DNA from: DTU018 sp029550685
Lineage (GTDB): Bacteria; Bacillota; Syntrophomonadia; Syntrophomonadales; Syntrophomonadaceae
Direction: 5' to 3'
Length of the DNA: 28,474 nucleotides
Assembly: GCA_035412805.1 (NCBI GenBank)
Contig: DAONVO010000022.1
Coordinates: 1 to 28,474, forward strand
In this document: positions 14,923-22,800 of the stretch, piece by piece
Layout: the number at the start of each line of letters is the position of its first letter
Position numbering within the stretch: position 1 is the stretch's first letter
The notes under the pieces: generated by a model
The model's input: only the letters and a program-made list of their open reading frames with translations
Databases searched by the model: none
Told to the model about the DNA's origin: nothing
Translations under genes and position numbers: made by a program

Positions 14923-16026
14923 TTAATCCAGTCTAATCTGGGCAAATTCGCCAAAGTCCTGGCACATTCGCTGGTATAGAGGCTTGCCTAATAAAAAGCT
15001 ATATATTTCATCGGCTTTGGCTGCGGGGTCAATATCTGCAAAACTCTCAGGATAAATGGTTTTACCCAGAAAGTAAGCATCCGCCATAGCTGTATCAAGA
15101 TTAGTAGTATAGTAGTTGTACGGCAGCTGCCGGTATATCCGGCCGTTCTTAACAGCGGTTAAAGCCCGGTAAAAACCAGGATTTTTCTTATAATCTTCCT
15201 GTACCATAGCCAGACCGCCTGCATCGATAATAAGGATATCTGGATCCCAAGCCAACAGCTTTTCTTTATCAATCATAAAAGAACCGGTTCTGCCTGTTTC
15301 ATCAGCTACATTAACGGCATTAATGGCATTGAGTAAAGTATTGTTTCCCCGGGTACTTTCTATTCCATGACTTCCCCGGGATCCCAGTGCTCCTATATAG
15401 ACCCGGGGTTTGTCCTGCTCAGGTATATCTTGCGTACGGCGGTTCAGATCAGCATGGCATCCCAGCATATAATCAACCACTTCCTGGGCTCTCTGTTCCT
15501 TATTCATGATTTGCCCTATTAACTTTAGTGAATCATAAACTGCCGGATCGAATACTGCAACTTCCCCATAGCTGAGTTCTACTACCGGAATGCCGGTTTG
15601 GGCCTGCAGATTATCAATGTCGGCCAGTTCCTCTCCATAAGTACTAAAGATAACATCCGGAGAAACCGCCAGGATTTTTTCCGGATCAGGGACATTCTGC
15701 GGCCCTCCCTGCCCAATTACCGGTAAATCAGCCAACTCAGGATGTGCCAGGTCATAAGGCCGGCCGACGGCACTATCTACTTCGATCTGTTCCACTCCCA
15801 CCAGTTTGTCTGTGCCATTTATATATGTATACAATCTCAGGGCACCTGGGCCAATGGCTACTGCTCTTTCTACCGGTCCTTTAATAGTAACTGTGCGGTT
15901 AGCCATATCTGTTATAGTAATCCCCACATTCTCATCCAAGTTATCCGGGCTCCCTCCACACCCGGCCAGCAATGCGGTCCCTACCAGCATCAGAGCCAAT
16001 AAACCTATTAATACTTTTTTCACCAT
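14923..16026 (-). CDS. Substrate-binding lipoprotein of a FecB/BtuF-like metal or metallophore importer
   Basis: A 367-residue receptor with a signal ending in the lipobox LLAGC (Cys near residue 22). The Peripla_BP_2 fold is indicated by ITDMANRTVTIKGPVERAVAIGPGALR near residue 37 and DPDILIIDAGG near residue 258. The latter is followed by a typical NGRIYRQLPYNYYTTN segment. It is last in an operon with an FmdE-like protein, a FecCD permease and an ATPase. This class binds iron-siderophores, haem, cobalamin or oxyanions; the FmdE context leans to molybdate or tungstate (inference). Confidence 0.83.
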   Translation of the reverse strand: MVKKVLIGLLALMLVGTALLAGCGGSPDNLDENVGITITDMANRTVTIKGPVERAVAIGPGALRLYTYINGTDKLVGVEQIEVDSAVGRPYDLAHPELADLPVIGQGGPQNVPDPEKILAVSPDVIFSTYGEELADIDNLQAQTGIPVVELSYGEVAVFDPAVYDSLKLIGQIMNKEQRAQEVVDYMLGCHADLNRRTQDIPEQDKPRVYIGALGSRGSHGIESTRGNNTLLNAINAVNVADETGRTGSFMIDKEKLLAWDPDILIIDAGGLAMVQEDYKKNPGFYRALTAVKNGRIYRQLPYNYYTTNLDTAMADAYFLGKTIYPESFADIDPAAKADEIYSFLLGKPLYQRMCQDFGEFAQIRLD

Positions 16027-16042
16027 GCTTCCCCCCTATTAT

Positions 16043-16795
16043 TTACCTGGGTATTACCAGTGGTATAGTGTCAAAGGTTTTTATCTCCACCGGCAAAGAA
16101 TAAACACTCTCGATATTCTCTGCTGTTATAATCTCCCGTCCTCCCGTGGCAAATATAGTGCCGTTTTTTAACATGACAAACCTATCAGCAAATCTCAGGG
16201 CCAGGTTCAAGTCGTGCATAGTAACTACAGCTGCAATATGGTTATGGGTGACCACCTTCTTAATTAAACGGACTACTTCCATTTGATTTTTTAAATCCAG
16301 GCTGCTGGTGGGTTCATCCAAAAGCAGGACATCCGGTTGCTGGGCTAAAGCCCGGGCAATCACTACCTTTTGCAATTCACCCCCGCTCAGTTCATCCAGG
16401 TACCTCATGGCATAATCCTCTAAATCCAGCATCTCCATAACTTGCCTTACTACCTGCCGGTCATGTTTGGAAGCATCCCACTTAATGTGAGGCCTGCGGC
16501 CCAGCAATATGGCATCAAATACCGTGATGCGATTTCTTTCCTGGTGCTGGGAGACATATCCCATTTTCTGAGCCAGTTCCAGATTACTGAGTTTTAGTAC
16601 CTCATTTTCGCGAATATACACAACTCCTTTTTGGGGTTTTAAGATGCGATTCAGGCATTTTAATAGGGTGGATTTACCGGCACCATTGATACCCAGAACA
16701 GCCCAGCATTCTCCGGGCGCCACGTCAAAGGCAATATCCTGTAACACTGAACGGCCAGGATACTTAAAAGCCAGGTCTTTCACTGAAAGAATCAT
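16043..16795 (-). CDS. ATPase of a FecE/BtuD-like importer
   Basis: A 250-residue ABC ATPase. Walker A GINGAGKST is near residue 36, the Q-loop YVSQHQ near residue 79, signature LSGGELQK near residue 138, Walker B VLLLDEPTSSLD near residue 156, and the switch histidine in TMHDLN near residue 193. The ATG overlaps the end of the permease gene by 4 bases, showing translational coupling. It drives import by the permease/receptor pair encoded on either side. Confidence 0.87.
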   Translation of the reverse strand: MILSVKDLAFKYPGRSVLQDIAFDVAPGECWAVLGINGAGKSTLLKCLNRILKPQKGVVYIRENEVLKLSNLELAQKMGYVSQHQERNRITVFDAILLGRRPHIKWDASKHDRQVVRQVMEMLDLEDYAMRYLDELSGGELQKVVIARALAQQPDVLLLDEPTSSLDLKNQMEVVRLIKKVVTHNHIAAVVTMHDLNLALRFADRFVMLKNGTIFATGGREIITAENIESVYSLPVEIKTFDTIPLVIPR

Positions 16796-17844
16796 TTCCT
16801 GTTATACCCCCTTACTAATAAATACAGAAACAGCGGAGCCCCTAAAAATGAAGTAACCGCTCCCACTGGAAGTACTACCGGTGCAATCACCGTCTTGGCC
16901 ACGGTATCGGCTGCCAGCAGGATCAAGGAGCCTAACAAAGCTGAGGAGGGAATCAGAAAGCGGTGATCATCACCAATAATCCTGCGCATTATCTGGGGTC
17001 CTATTAATCCTATGAAGGCAATAATCCCCAGAAACGACACAGCTACGGCTGTAATTAGCGAAGCAACCAGCATACCTGCCATACGTACCCGGTCAACATT
17101 CACTCCCAATCCCCGGGCGGTTTCCTCGCCGCTGCTGATGGCATTGTAATCCCAGCTTTTTAAGAAGAAATACCCTAACGCCATGGTTACCAGGACCAGC
17201 ATTATGAATACTTCATTCCAGGCAGCCCGGCCTAAATCTCCAAAAGTCCAGAATACTACCGCCGCCACTTTAACATCCTCGGCGAAATACTGGATGATGG
17301 TAGTGCCGGCGGTGAATAAAGACCCCAGGGCAACTCCGGCCAGGACGATGGCCTCGGGAGTGAACCCTCCAAACTTAGCCAGGCACACAATAAGAAGGGC
17401 TGCCAACATAGCAAACAGGAAAGCTAATATGGTTACCATATAAGGGTTGTTTATTATTACTTGTCCAGCACCGGTATTGGCAATAGTACCTGCGCCCAGA
17501 AGGATGATAGCCACATTCGCCCCAAAGGCAGCCGCATTAGATATTCCCAGGGTAGAAGGCGATGCCAGGGGGTTGCGCAAATTGTTCTGCATTACGCACC
17601 CGGCTACCGACAACCCGGCACCGGCCACTAAACCTGCCAGAATCCTGGGCAGGCGAATGTTCCAAATGGCGACATTTTCGACCTGATTTCCGCCGGTTAT
17701 TAAAGTTTTCAAAACTTGAACCGGATTCAACGCTATTGAGCCGGTATTAAGTGCCCAAAGCGCCGTAATAATAAGCAACAGCACCAGTATAAAAATAACG
17801 CCCCGTTTGCGGCCTATATATCGGCTGTACTCGTTACTTACCAT
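16792..17844 (-). CDS. FecCD-family permease of a metal or metallophore importer
   Basis: A 350-residue membrane protein with about ten spans. Typical FecCD stretches are visible: WNIRLPRILAGLVAGAGLSVAGC near residue 62, NPLASPSTLGISNAAAFGAN near residue 91, the RGLGVN turn near residue 242, and FIGLIGPQIMRR near residue 279. The start overlaps the FmdE gene stop by 7 bases, so all four genes form a tight operon. Substrate cannot be read from the sequence. Confidence 0.87.
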   Translation of the reverse strand: MVSNEYSRYIGRKRGVIFILVLLLIITALWALNTGSIALNPVQVLKTLITGGNQVENVAIWNIRLPRILAGLVAGAGLSVAGCVMQNNLRNPLASPSTLGISNAAAFGANVAIILLGAGTIANTGAGQVIINNPYMVTILAFLFAMLAALLIVCLAKFGGFTPEAIVLAGVALGSLFTAGTTIIQYFAEDVKVAAVVFWTFGDLGRAAWNEVFIMLVLVTMALGYFFLKSWDYNAISSGEETARGLGVNVDRVRMAGMLVASLITAVAVSFLGIIAFIGLIGPQIMRRIIGDDHRFLIPSSALLGSLILLAADTVAKTVIAPVVLPVGAVTSFLGAPLFLYLLVRGYNRK

Positions 17845-18362
17845 CCTCGCGTGTATTCCTCAAAACAGTCCAGACAAACGGTTTTGTGATCCTGCAAGCG
17901 CATTTTATGTTCCGCTGCTGCCTCCCCGCATTTTTCACATACCATTGAGTTAAATATGCGGGCCTTCTCCGGCAATTGATAGTTAGGATGCTTAAACTCG
18001 AACAGATCCTTAACCGCCGCGTGGAGAATATACTGTTGACGCTGGCCGCGATCCATTTCCGGCGGCAGGGGTTTGAAAACTAAGCGCAGGCTTTTCCCAA
18101 GGTCACGAGCAAAGAAAGTAAAAGCCATTTTGCCAGTTCCTCGATAGATCAGATTACCCTTGCCAAAAGTACATCCGGTAATAACCTGAATGGCATCAAC
18201 TCCGCAGGCATCGTTCTCGGTTACACAAACTATCTCTTCGTCAGCCGAAAACATAAAGCCCAGTTCCTCCATCGCTGCTTCACAGGCTTTGCAGCCAATA
18301 GCCAGTCCAGGGCATTCATGGCCGTGAAACTGAACCGCTCGTTCCCACCATTCTTTGTTCAT
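17838..18362 (-). CDS. FmdE-family protein with a C-terminal zinc ribbon
   Basis: A 174-residue protein. The N-terminal FmdE domain shows AVQFHGHECPGLAIGCKA near residue 8 and TENDACGVDAIQVITGCTFGKGN near residue 51, with conserved Cys and His suited to metal binding. A CEKC...CLDC pair at the end forms a zinc-ribbon-like finger. FmdE was named from archaeal molybdenum formylmethanofuran dehydrogenase, but bacterial members often occur near oxyanion transporters and metalloenzymes. The ATG at 18362 has an AAAGGAG site 7-8 bases upstream; the frame extends upstream through the terminator of the leader, which is not plausible as coding. First gene of the importer operon. Confidence 0.85.
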   Translation of the reverse strand: MNKEWWERAVQFHGHECPGLAIGCKACEAAMEELGFMFSADEEIVCVTENDACGVDAIQVITGCTFGKGNLIYRGTGKMAFTFFARDLGKSLRLVFKPLPPEMDRGQRQQYILHAAVKDLFEFKHPNYQLPEKARIFNSMVCEKCGEAAAEHKMRLQDHKTVCLDCFEEYTRGW

Positions 18363-18501
18363 AACTCGGCTCCTTTCCCATAAAAAAACGAAGGTATATA
18401 TCTCCGCTTCCTGCGGATTTACCTTCGTGGTTTCCCTTAATATGAAGTTCATTTTGTCTGGGTATGTATTTAACTGAAAGTCTTCATGACTTTCATATTA
18501 A
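18363..18501 (-). ncRNA. Structured leader RNA ending in a terminator, riboswitch-like
   Basis: Read on the minus strand, the leader starts with TTAATATGAA (18501-18492), which pairs over 10 bp with TTCATATTAA (18446-18437). Inside lies a 7-bp hairpin (18494-18488 with 18482-18476) that shares three bases with the outer stem. A terminator follows: a 9-bp stem (18428-18420 with 18396-18388) enclosing a second 5-bp TCCGC/GCGGA stem, then seven T at 18388-18382. The AAAGGAG site of FmdE comes directly after. The layout of aptamer-like stem plus terminator before a transport operon points to conditional termination. It does not match a riboswitch class I can confirm. Confidence 0.6.
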
Positions 18502-18506
18502 TTGTT

Positions 18507-18535
18507 AGGTTAACACAATGTTTCTCTATTGTAAA
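18507..18535 (-). promoter_or_regulatory. Candidate promoter of the FmdE-importer operon
   Basis: TTTACA (18535-18530) and TAACCT (18512-18507) are separated by exactly 17 bp on the minus strand. Transcription would begin near 18500, precisely where the outer stem of the structured leader starts. Confidence 0.5.
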
Positions 18536-18718
18536 TATATTACTCGGAAAGAAGCCAAGGCGGGCTCGGGGGTCATTGCTTCTGATAGTTGCCATTCGCA
18601 TGTATAACAGCATTTTGGAAAACATTAATCAAAAGATGTGCGTAACGATGGCATATGCTAGAATTGGAGATACTACGAATGCTTATGTGGTATATAACTT
18701 ACGAAAGAAGGTGGCTTT

Positions 18719-19905
18719 ATGAGTTTTGCTGTCACTGATAGGGTTAGCTGGGTAGGCAAAATTGATTGGGAACTGAGAAGATTCCACGGCCATGAGTATT
18801 CCACCCACCGGGGCAGTTCCTATAACTCTTATTTAGTCAGAGACAAGAAAACAGTATTAATTGACACGGTGTGGGAACCTTTTGCAGAGGAATATGTAGA
18901 GAACTTAAAAAAAGAAGTGGATCTGCAGCAAATAGATTATATTATTGCTCATCATGCCGAGATTGACCATAGCGGTGCCCTGCCGCTGCTGATGAAGGAG
19001 ATTCCAGAAACTCCGATATATTGTACCTCTAACGGGGCTAAAATTCTGAAAGGCCACTATCATCAGGATTGGAACTTGTCCCCTTTAAGACCGGGGATAC
19101 TCTGGACTTAGGCTCCTGTCAGCTTGTATTCGTTGAAGCCAGAATGCTTCACTGGCCTGACAGCTCCTTTACCTATATGACCGGTGATAATATCCTGTTC
19201 AGCAATGATGCCTTTGGACAGCACTATGCATCAGAGTTAATGTATAACGATCTGGTTGATCAGGCTGAATTATACCAGGAAGCCATTAAATATTATGCCA
19301 ATATACTTACTCCCTTCAGTCCGCTGGTAACCAAAAAGATTCAGGAAGTACTCAGTCTAAACCTGCCCGTTGATATTATTGCCCCAAGTCATGGAGTAAT
19401 CTGGCGGGACAACCCTGCCCAAATTATTCACAAGTACCTGGAGTGGGCTGATAATTACCAGGAAAACCAGATTACCATTGTTTATGACACCATGTGGAAT
19501 AGCACCAAGAGATTGGCGGAAGCTATCGCTGAAGGCATCAAAGAGGCAGACAGCAGTGTAGCCGTCAAACTTTTCAATGTGGGTCTTTCCGACAAAAATG
19601 ATGTTATTACCGAAATCTTCAAGTCCAAGGCCTTCCTGGTAGGTTCATCCACCATAAATCGGGGCATCCTTTCCGGTGCCGCCAGTATTATCGAAATGAT
19701 AGCCGGCTTGGGATTCAAGAACAAAAAAGCCGCTGCCTTTGGCTCCTATGGATGGAGCGGGGAATCGGTAGGCATTATCGAATCCCGCTTGAAAGAAGCC
19801 AAACTGGAAGTTATTGAACCTGGTCTCAAGGTGCTATGGAATCCCGATGATGAAGGCTATGCCAAGGGAGTAGAATTTGGCAAAGCTTTTTGTTCCCGGA
19901 TTTAG
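18719..19905 (+). pseudogene. fprA: Flavodiiron protein (FprA/type A) gene with a frameshift
   Basis: Two frames form one protein of about 395 residues: 18719-19111 and the -1 frame open from 19042 to 19905. The metallo-lactamase-like half has di-iron ligands H79-x-E81-x-D83-H84, then LHWPDS, SNDAFGQH and PSHGVIW. The flavodoxin half starts at YDTMWNSTKRLAEA. Flavodiiron proteins reduce O2 or NO with electrons from reduced rubredoxin or F420, protecting anaerobes. The break is after HQDWN, where a single missing base near 19075 would restore the family's sequence. A C CCT TTA heptamer in the zero frame at 19081-19087 is a slippery form. True mutation, sequencing error and programmed frameshifting all remain possible. 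AAGAAGG ribosome site before ATG 18719. Confidence 0.85.
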
Positions 19906-19940
19906 CTGGGGATATCCTCTCAAAAGCAAATATTACTAGC

Positions 19941-19970
19941 GGGGCGATGTGGGCATCGCCCCCTACTTTT
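19941..19970 (+). terminator. Terminator of the flavodiiron gene
   Basis: GGGGCGATG (19941-19949) pairs over 9 bp with CATCGCCCC (19954-19962) around a TGGG loop, followed by CTACTTTT. It is 36 bp after the stop codon. Confidence 0.75.
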
Positions 19971-19985
19971 CCCGGTAAATAAATA

Positions 19986-20016
19986 TTGACCTTAACGTTG
20001 CGTAAAGGTTTACTAT
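19986..20016 (+). promoter_or_regulatory. MerR-type operator/promoter of the TipAL-like gene
   Basis: TTGACC (19986-19991) and TACTAT (20011-20016) are separated by 19 bp, the over-long spacer typical of MerR-activated promoters. The dyad ACCTTAACG (19989-19997) and CGTAAAGGT (20001-20009), 8 of 9 bases matching around a TTG centre, lies within the spacer. TTAACGTTGCGT is characteristic of TipAL/Mta-type operators. Confidence 0.85.
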
Positions 20017-20040
20017 TGTTCCTGAAGGGAGCGCTGCCTT

Positions 20041-20808
20041 ATGGAATACACAGTTCAGCAGCTGGCTAAAACAGCAGGTATCAGCAGCCGCACTCTGCGC
20101 TATTATGACGAGATCGGACTGCTGAAACCAGCCCGGCTTACTTCTTCCGGATACCGGATATACGGTCCCAAGGAGGTTGACAGGCTGCAGCAGATACTGT
20201 TTTTCCGGGAACTGGGAGTAGGCCTGGAGCAAATCCGGGAGATTATAAATGATCCTTCCTTTGACAGCTTGACTGCTCTGAGAGAACACCGGGTCAAACT
20301 CCTGGAAAAAAAGCAGCAATTAGAACTACTGATTAACAATGTGGAAAAGACTATAGCGCAATATGAAGGGAGAATTATCATGACTGACCAAGAGAAATTT
20401 GAAGGCTTTAAGCAGAAGTTGATTGATGAGAACGAAGCCAAGTATGGCAAAGAAGTTCGAGAAAAATACGGCGATGAAGCCGTGGACAAATCCTACCGGA
20501 AAATGAAAGAAATGACCCAGGAACAGTATGCTGAATTCGAAAAACTGGGCCAAATGGTTCTGGATACTCTGAAGGAAGCTATGGCTGCCGGCGACCCCGC
20601 CAGTGAGCTGGCCCAGAAAGCTGCTGATCTGCATCGCCAGTGGCTGTGTTTTACCTGGGATAATTACAGCAAGGAAGCTCATGCGGGCCTGGCCCAGATG
20701 TATGTAAATGATGAGAGATTTGCCGCTTATTACGACCGGATTAAGCCTGGGGCAGCTAAATTCTTGCGAGATGCTGTTCTGGTCTATACCGGTATGAACC
20801 GGCAATAG
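20041..20808 (+). CDS. MerR family regulator with TipAS drug-sensing domain
   Basis: A 255-residue regulator. The MerR winged-helix domain (residues 1-70) starts YTVQQLAKTAGISSRTLRYYDEIGLLKP, followed by SGYRIYG. A dimerisation coiled coil lies about 75-110. The C-terminal half (about 125-250) is a TipAS-like ligand domain, with a typical RQWLCFTWDNYSKEAHAGL stretch and YVNDERFAAYYD near residue 222. Relatives bind thiopeptide antibiotics or other hydrophobic compounds and activate their own promoters. The gene has a 19-bp-spaced operator just upstream and no partner gene in the same orientation, so it appears self-regulated. Confidence 0.9.
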   Translation: MEYTVQQLAKTAGISSRTLRYYDEIGLLKPARLTSSGYRIYGPKEVDRLQQILFFRELGVGLEQIREIINDPSFDSLTALREHRVKLLEKKQQLELLINNVEKTIAQYEGRIIMTDQEKFEGFKQKLIDENEAKYGKEVREKYGDEAVDKSYRKMKEMTQEQYAEFEKLGQMVLDTLKEAMAAGDPASELAQKAADLHRQWLCFTWDNYSKEAHAGLAQMYVNDERFAAYYDRIKPGAAKFLRDAVLVYTGMNRQ

Positions 20809-20858
20809 TCACCTGCAGAACAGTACATGACGAGGGAAAACTCTTTTAATGCCGGGTT

Positions 20859-20911
20859 GCAGGAGTATTAGCCAGCTCGCTCCGGACTTCCTCGCCAGCT
20901 AATACTCCTGC
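20859..20911. repeat. Long extragenic palindrome
   Basis: GCAGGAGTATTAGC (20859-20872) is perfectly complementary over 14 bp to 20898-20911, with a 25-base loop. No T-run follows. It may be a cruciform, an attenuated terminator or part of a mobile repeat. Confidence 0.65.
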
Positions 20912-20941
20912 TGCAGTGGTGGTTAATGCATATCGGCATAG

Positions 20942-20973
20942 AAATTGCGAGTTCCTTAGGAAGCTCGCAATTT
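20942..20973. repeat. Palindromic repeat, terminator-like
   Basis: AAATTGCGAG (20942-20951) pairs over 10 bp with CTCGCAATTT (20964-20973), with an inner TCC/GGA. The TCGCAATTTTCACC edge recurs in the repeats at 21120-21136 and 22830-22840. Confidence 0.6.
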
Positions 20974-21043
20974 TCACCTTTAGAACACACCCGATAAATG
21001 AAAAGCCCTCTTAAGTGTCATTGCTGTGAAAAGAGCTCTCTTC

Positions 21044-21136
21044 GTGTCATCGCGAGGAGAGAAGCGACGTGGCGATCTCTTTTTCGCAATCTGCGTACCT
21101 CGTTTGAGATTGCTTCGCTCCGCTCGCAATTATCAC
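21044..21136. repeat. Extragenic palindromic repeat, copy A (GTGTCAT...GCGAG type)
   Basis: It begins GTGTCATCGCGAG and ends with CTCGCAATTATCAC, with imperfectly matched inverted ends and an internal GCGATCTC/GAGATTGC pair. Repeats starting GTGTCATTGCGAG with complementary ends are widely scattered, palindromic, non-coding elements in many bacteria. The short reading frames within it have no ribosome site or family resemblance. Confidence 0.7.
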
Positions 21137-21174
21137 CTGAAGCACAGGCCACGATGAATGAAAGGTCCTCTTAT

Positions 21175-21270
21175 GTGTCATTGCGAGCCCCTGAAAGGGG
21201 CGCGGCAATCTCATTCGTCTATCTGTCTTAACGATTGAGATCGCCACGCGCTACGCGCTCGCGATGACAC
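21175..21270. repeat. Extragenic palindromic repeat, copy B
   Basis: GTGTCATTGCGAGC (21175-21188) and GCTCGCGATGACAC (21257-21270) are complementary at 13 of 14 positions. An inner pair GGCAATCTCA / TGAGATCGCC differs at one position. It is a second copy of the same element as 21044-21136. The 40 bp before both copies also recur in altered form. Confidence 0.75.
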
Positions 21271-21353
21271 AATGGTTGCCTTTTTACTGACGTGAAAGTC
21301 ATTTTCACAACAATGACAATACAGCAGCTTTATGGGCAGTATTCTGATTATTC

Positions 21354-22220
21354 TTAAACAATCCCGATGCCAATTGCTCCTGGTCCGGAATGGGCTCCTA
21401 CCACTGCCCCCACCGAGCTGAGATAGATGGGCTGGGTATAATTCAGTTTTTCCCGCAGTTGGGTGATGAGAAAGTCGGCATCCTGGGGGCAGAGGGCATG
21501 CTGCACACAGATTATTTTATCTTCAGCATGTTTCACCCTTTTTACTGCTTCATCCGCCATGGTTATCAGGGCTTTGCTCCGGCAGCGTACCGGTTTTATG
21601 GGCTGCACAATACCGTCCACAAATTCACATACTGGTTTGATGTTAATCAGCTTGCCTAGAAAGGCCGTTGCTCCTCCTATACGGCCGCCGGCATGCATAT
21701 AGGTAAGTTCATTCACTGAGAAAAGGGAAATTATGCGCGGCAAATATTCTTTAACCTGTTTCAGCAATTGTTCTGCGGATAACTGGCCCTGCTCTATCAG
21801 CTGGGCTATTTTTATCTCCAAGGCTGCCTGACCACAGGCACAGGTATTGGAAGAAAGGATATGTATGTTAACCCCCGGATGATCCTGAATAAATTGCCCG
21901 GCAGCCATATTGGCCGATTGCACACTGGCGGAAAGGGGCTCAGCAATAGTGGTGACTATAAAATTGCGATATCCTTCTTCGTATTTCTCCATAAAAGCGC
22001 TGATCCAATCTGATACCCCGGGCACCGCTGTCTTGGGAATGAGCTGAGGCTGTTTGATCATCCTCTCATAAAGTTCCTCCCCGGTGATGGTAATGTTCTC
22101 CTGATACTGCTGTTCGCCCAGTAAGATATGAAAAGCAACCTCTTTTATCTGGTATTTAGCGAGAATATCCCGGGGTATACTCCCTGCCGAATCAACAATT
22201 TGAGCTATTTTAGTCCGCAC
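21354..22220 (-). CDS. DegV family lipid-binding protein
   Basis: A 288-residue cytoplasmic DegV/FakB-like protein. Family marks are IAQIVDSAGSIPRDI at the N-terminus, PKTAVPGVSDW near residue 82, SSNTCACGQAALEIKIAQL near residue 139, YMHAGGRIGGATAFLG near residue 186, and the GAVVGAHSGPGAIGIG end. DegV proteins hold a fatty acid in a buried pocket; FakB partners deliver it to a FakA kinase, not seen here. The start is GTG at 22220 after an AAAAGGATG. Palindromic repeats lie just downstream. Confidence 0.88.
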   Translation of the reverse strand: MRTKIAQIVDSAGSIPRDILAKYQIKEVAFHILLGEQQYQENITITGEELYERMIKQPQLIPKTAVPGVSDWISAFMEKYEEGYRNFIVTTIAEPLSASVQSANMAAGQFIQDHPGVNIHILSSNTCACGQAALEIKIAQLIEQGQLSAEQLLKQVKEYLPRIISLFSVNELTYMHAGGRIGGATAFLGKLINIKPVCEFVDGIVQPIKPVRCRSKALITMADEAVKRVKHAEDKIICVQHALCPQDADFLITQLREKLNYTQPIYLSSVGAVVGAHSGPGAIGIGIV

Positions 22221-22527
22221 ATTATCAGCATCCTTTTAGCGATATAATCGGGTATTTCTGCCCTATGCCCGCTGCAAATGCACCTCTTAAGGTTATTATT
22301 TCCAGGGATATTATTCTTCATTCGCCTTCCCAGTAGGCCTAAGAAGGGTAATTCAATTCATGGCCAGTTACTGATACGGTCTTAACCACCTAAATATAAT
22401 GTGTTCTTGCGACGAATTTGGTATTATATAATCAATCGACACTATAAATCGTTGCAAAGTGGTAGGCCAAAAACAAAATCGGTGCAGTTTGATTATAGGA
22501 GCATGGGCTATTAAGGAGGCAGGTTAT
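22221..22527. other. Intergenic region with a possible tatA2 promoter
   Basis: This 307-bp gap between DegV and tatA2 has no gene I can support. A TATAAT at 22427-22432 lies 17 bp after a weak TTCTTG -35 (22404-22409) and may drive tatA2. Another TATAAT occurs at 22395-22400. Confidence 0.4.
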
Positions 22528-22704
22528 ATGTTTGGCTTAATAGGTAATTTTGGTCCCTGGGAACTAGTCTTTATCCTGGTTATTGTGCTAATCATTTTTG
22601 GACCCGGTAAACTCCCTCAGTTAGCAGAATCTATGGGCAAAGCTATTAAAAACTTTAGAAAAGCCAAGGAAGACGATTGGAAGGAACTGGAGGAAAAACA
22701 GTAA
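22528..22704 (+). CDS. tatA: Twin-arginine translocase component TatA (copy 2)
   Basis: A 58-residue TatA with one N-terminal span (WELVFILVIVLIIFGPGKLP), the FGPGK hinge, an amphipathic helix (QLAESMGKAIKNFRKAKED) and a charged tail. The start is fixed by an AAGGAGG site 8 bases upstream; a longer frame to 22459 has no site. The first 41 residues differ from copy 1 by one residue (Phe for Leu at residue 15), while the tails differ. It stands alone between DegV and a transporter gene with no tatC nearby. Duplicate TatA copies may serve different Tat substrates. Confidence 0.92.
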   Translation: MFGLIGNFGPWELVFILVIVLIIFGPGKLPQLAESMGKAIKNFRKAKEDDWKELEEKQ

Positions 22705-22765
22705 GAAGCCCAGTGTATATGCCAGCTTTTTTATTGCCATATAAAAAACTTAAGTGTGTAATCGC

Positions 22766-22798
22766 ACCCTGCGGGTACTCCCGGTGTACCCGCAGGGT
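22766..22798. repeat. Perfect palindrome after tatA2
   Basis: ACCCTGCGGGTAC (22766-22778) is perfectly complementary to 22786-22798 around a 7-base loop. There is no T-run, so it is probably a weak or Rho-assisted terminator, or part of the repeat cluster. Confidence 0.6.
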
Positions 22799-22800
22799 TC

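Noticed and set aside
18486..18722. A 78-codon frame upstream of the flavodiiron gene
   Set aside because: No ribosome site, basic and low-complexity composition, and it runs into the next gene start; more likely non-coding promoter region.
19116..19163. Downstream hairpin (CTGTCAG/CTGACAG) as a frameshift stimulator in the flavodiiron gene
   Set aside because: It starts about 29 bases after the heptamer, too far from the usual 5-9 bases; it may be chance.
20998..21247. Short reading frames on both strands in the repeat region
   Set aside because: They lie entirely in palindromic repeats, have no ribosome site and no family-like sequence.
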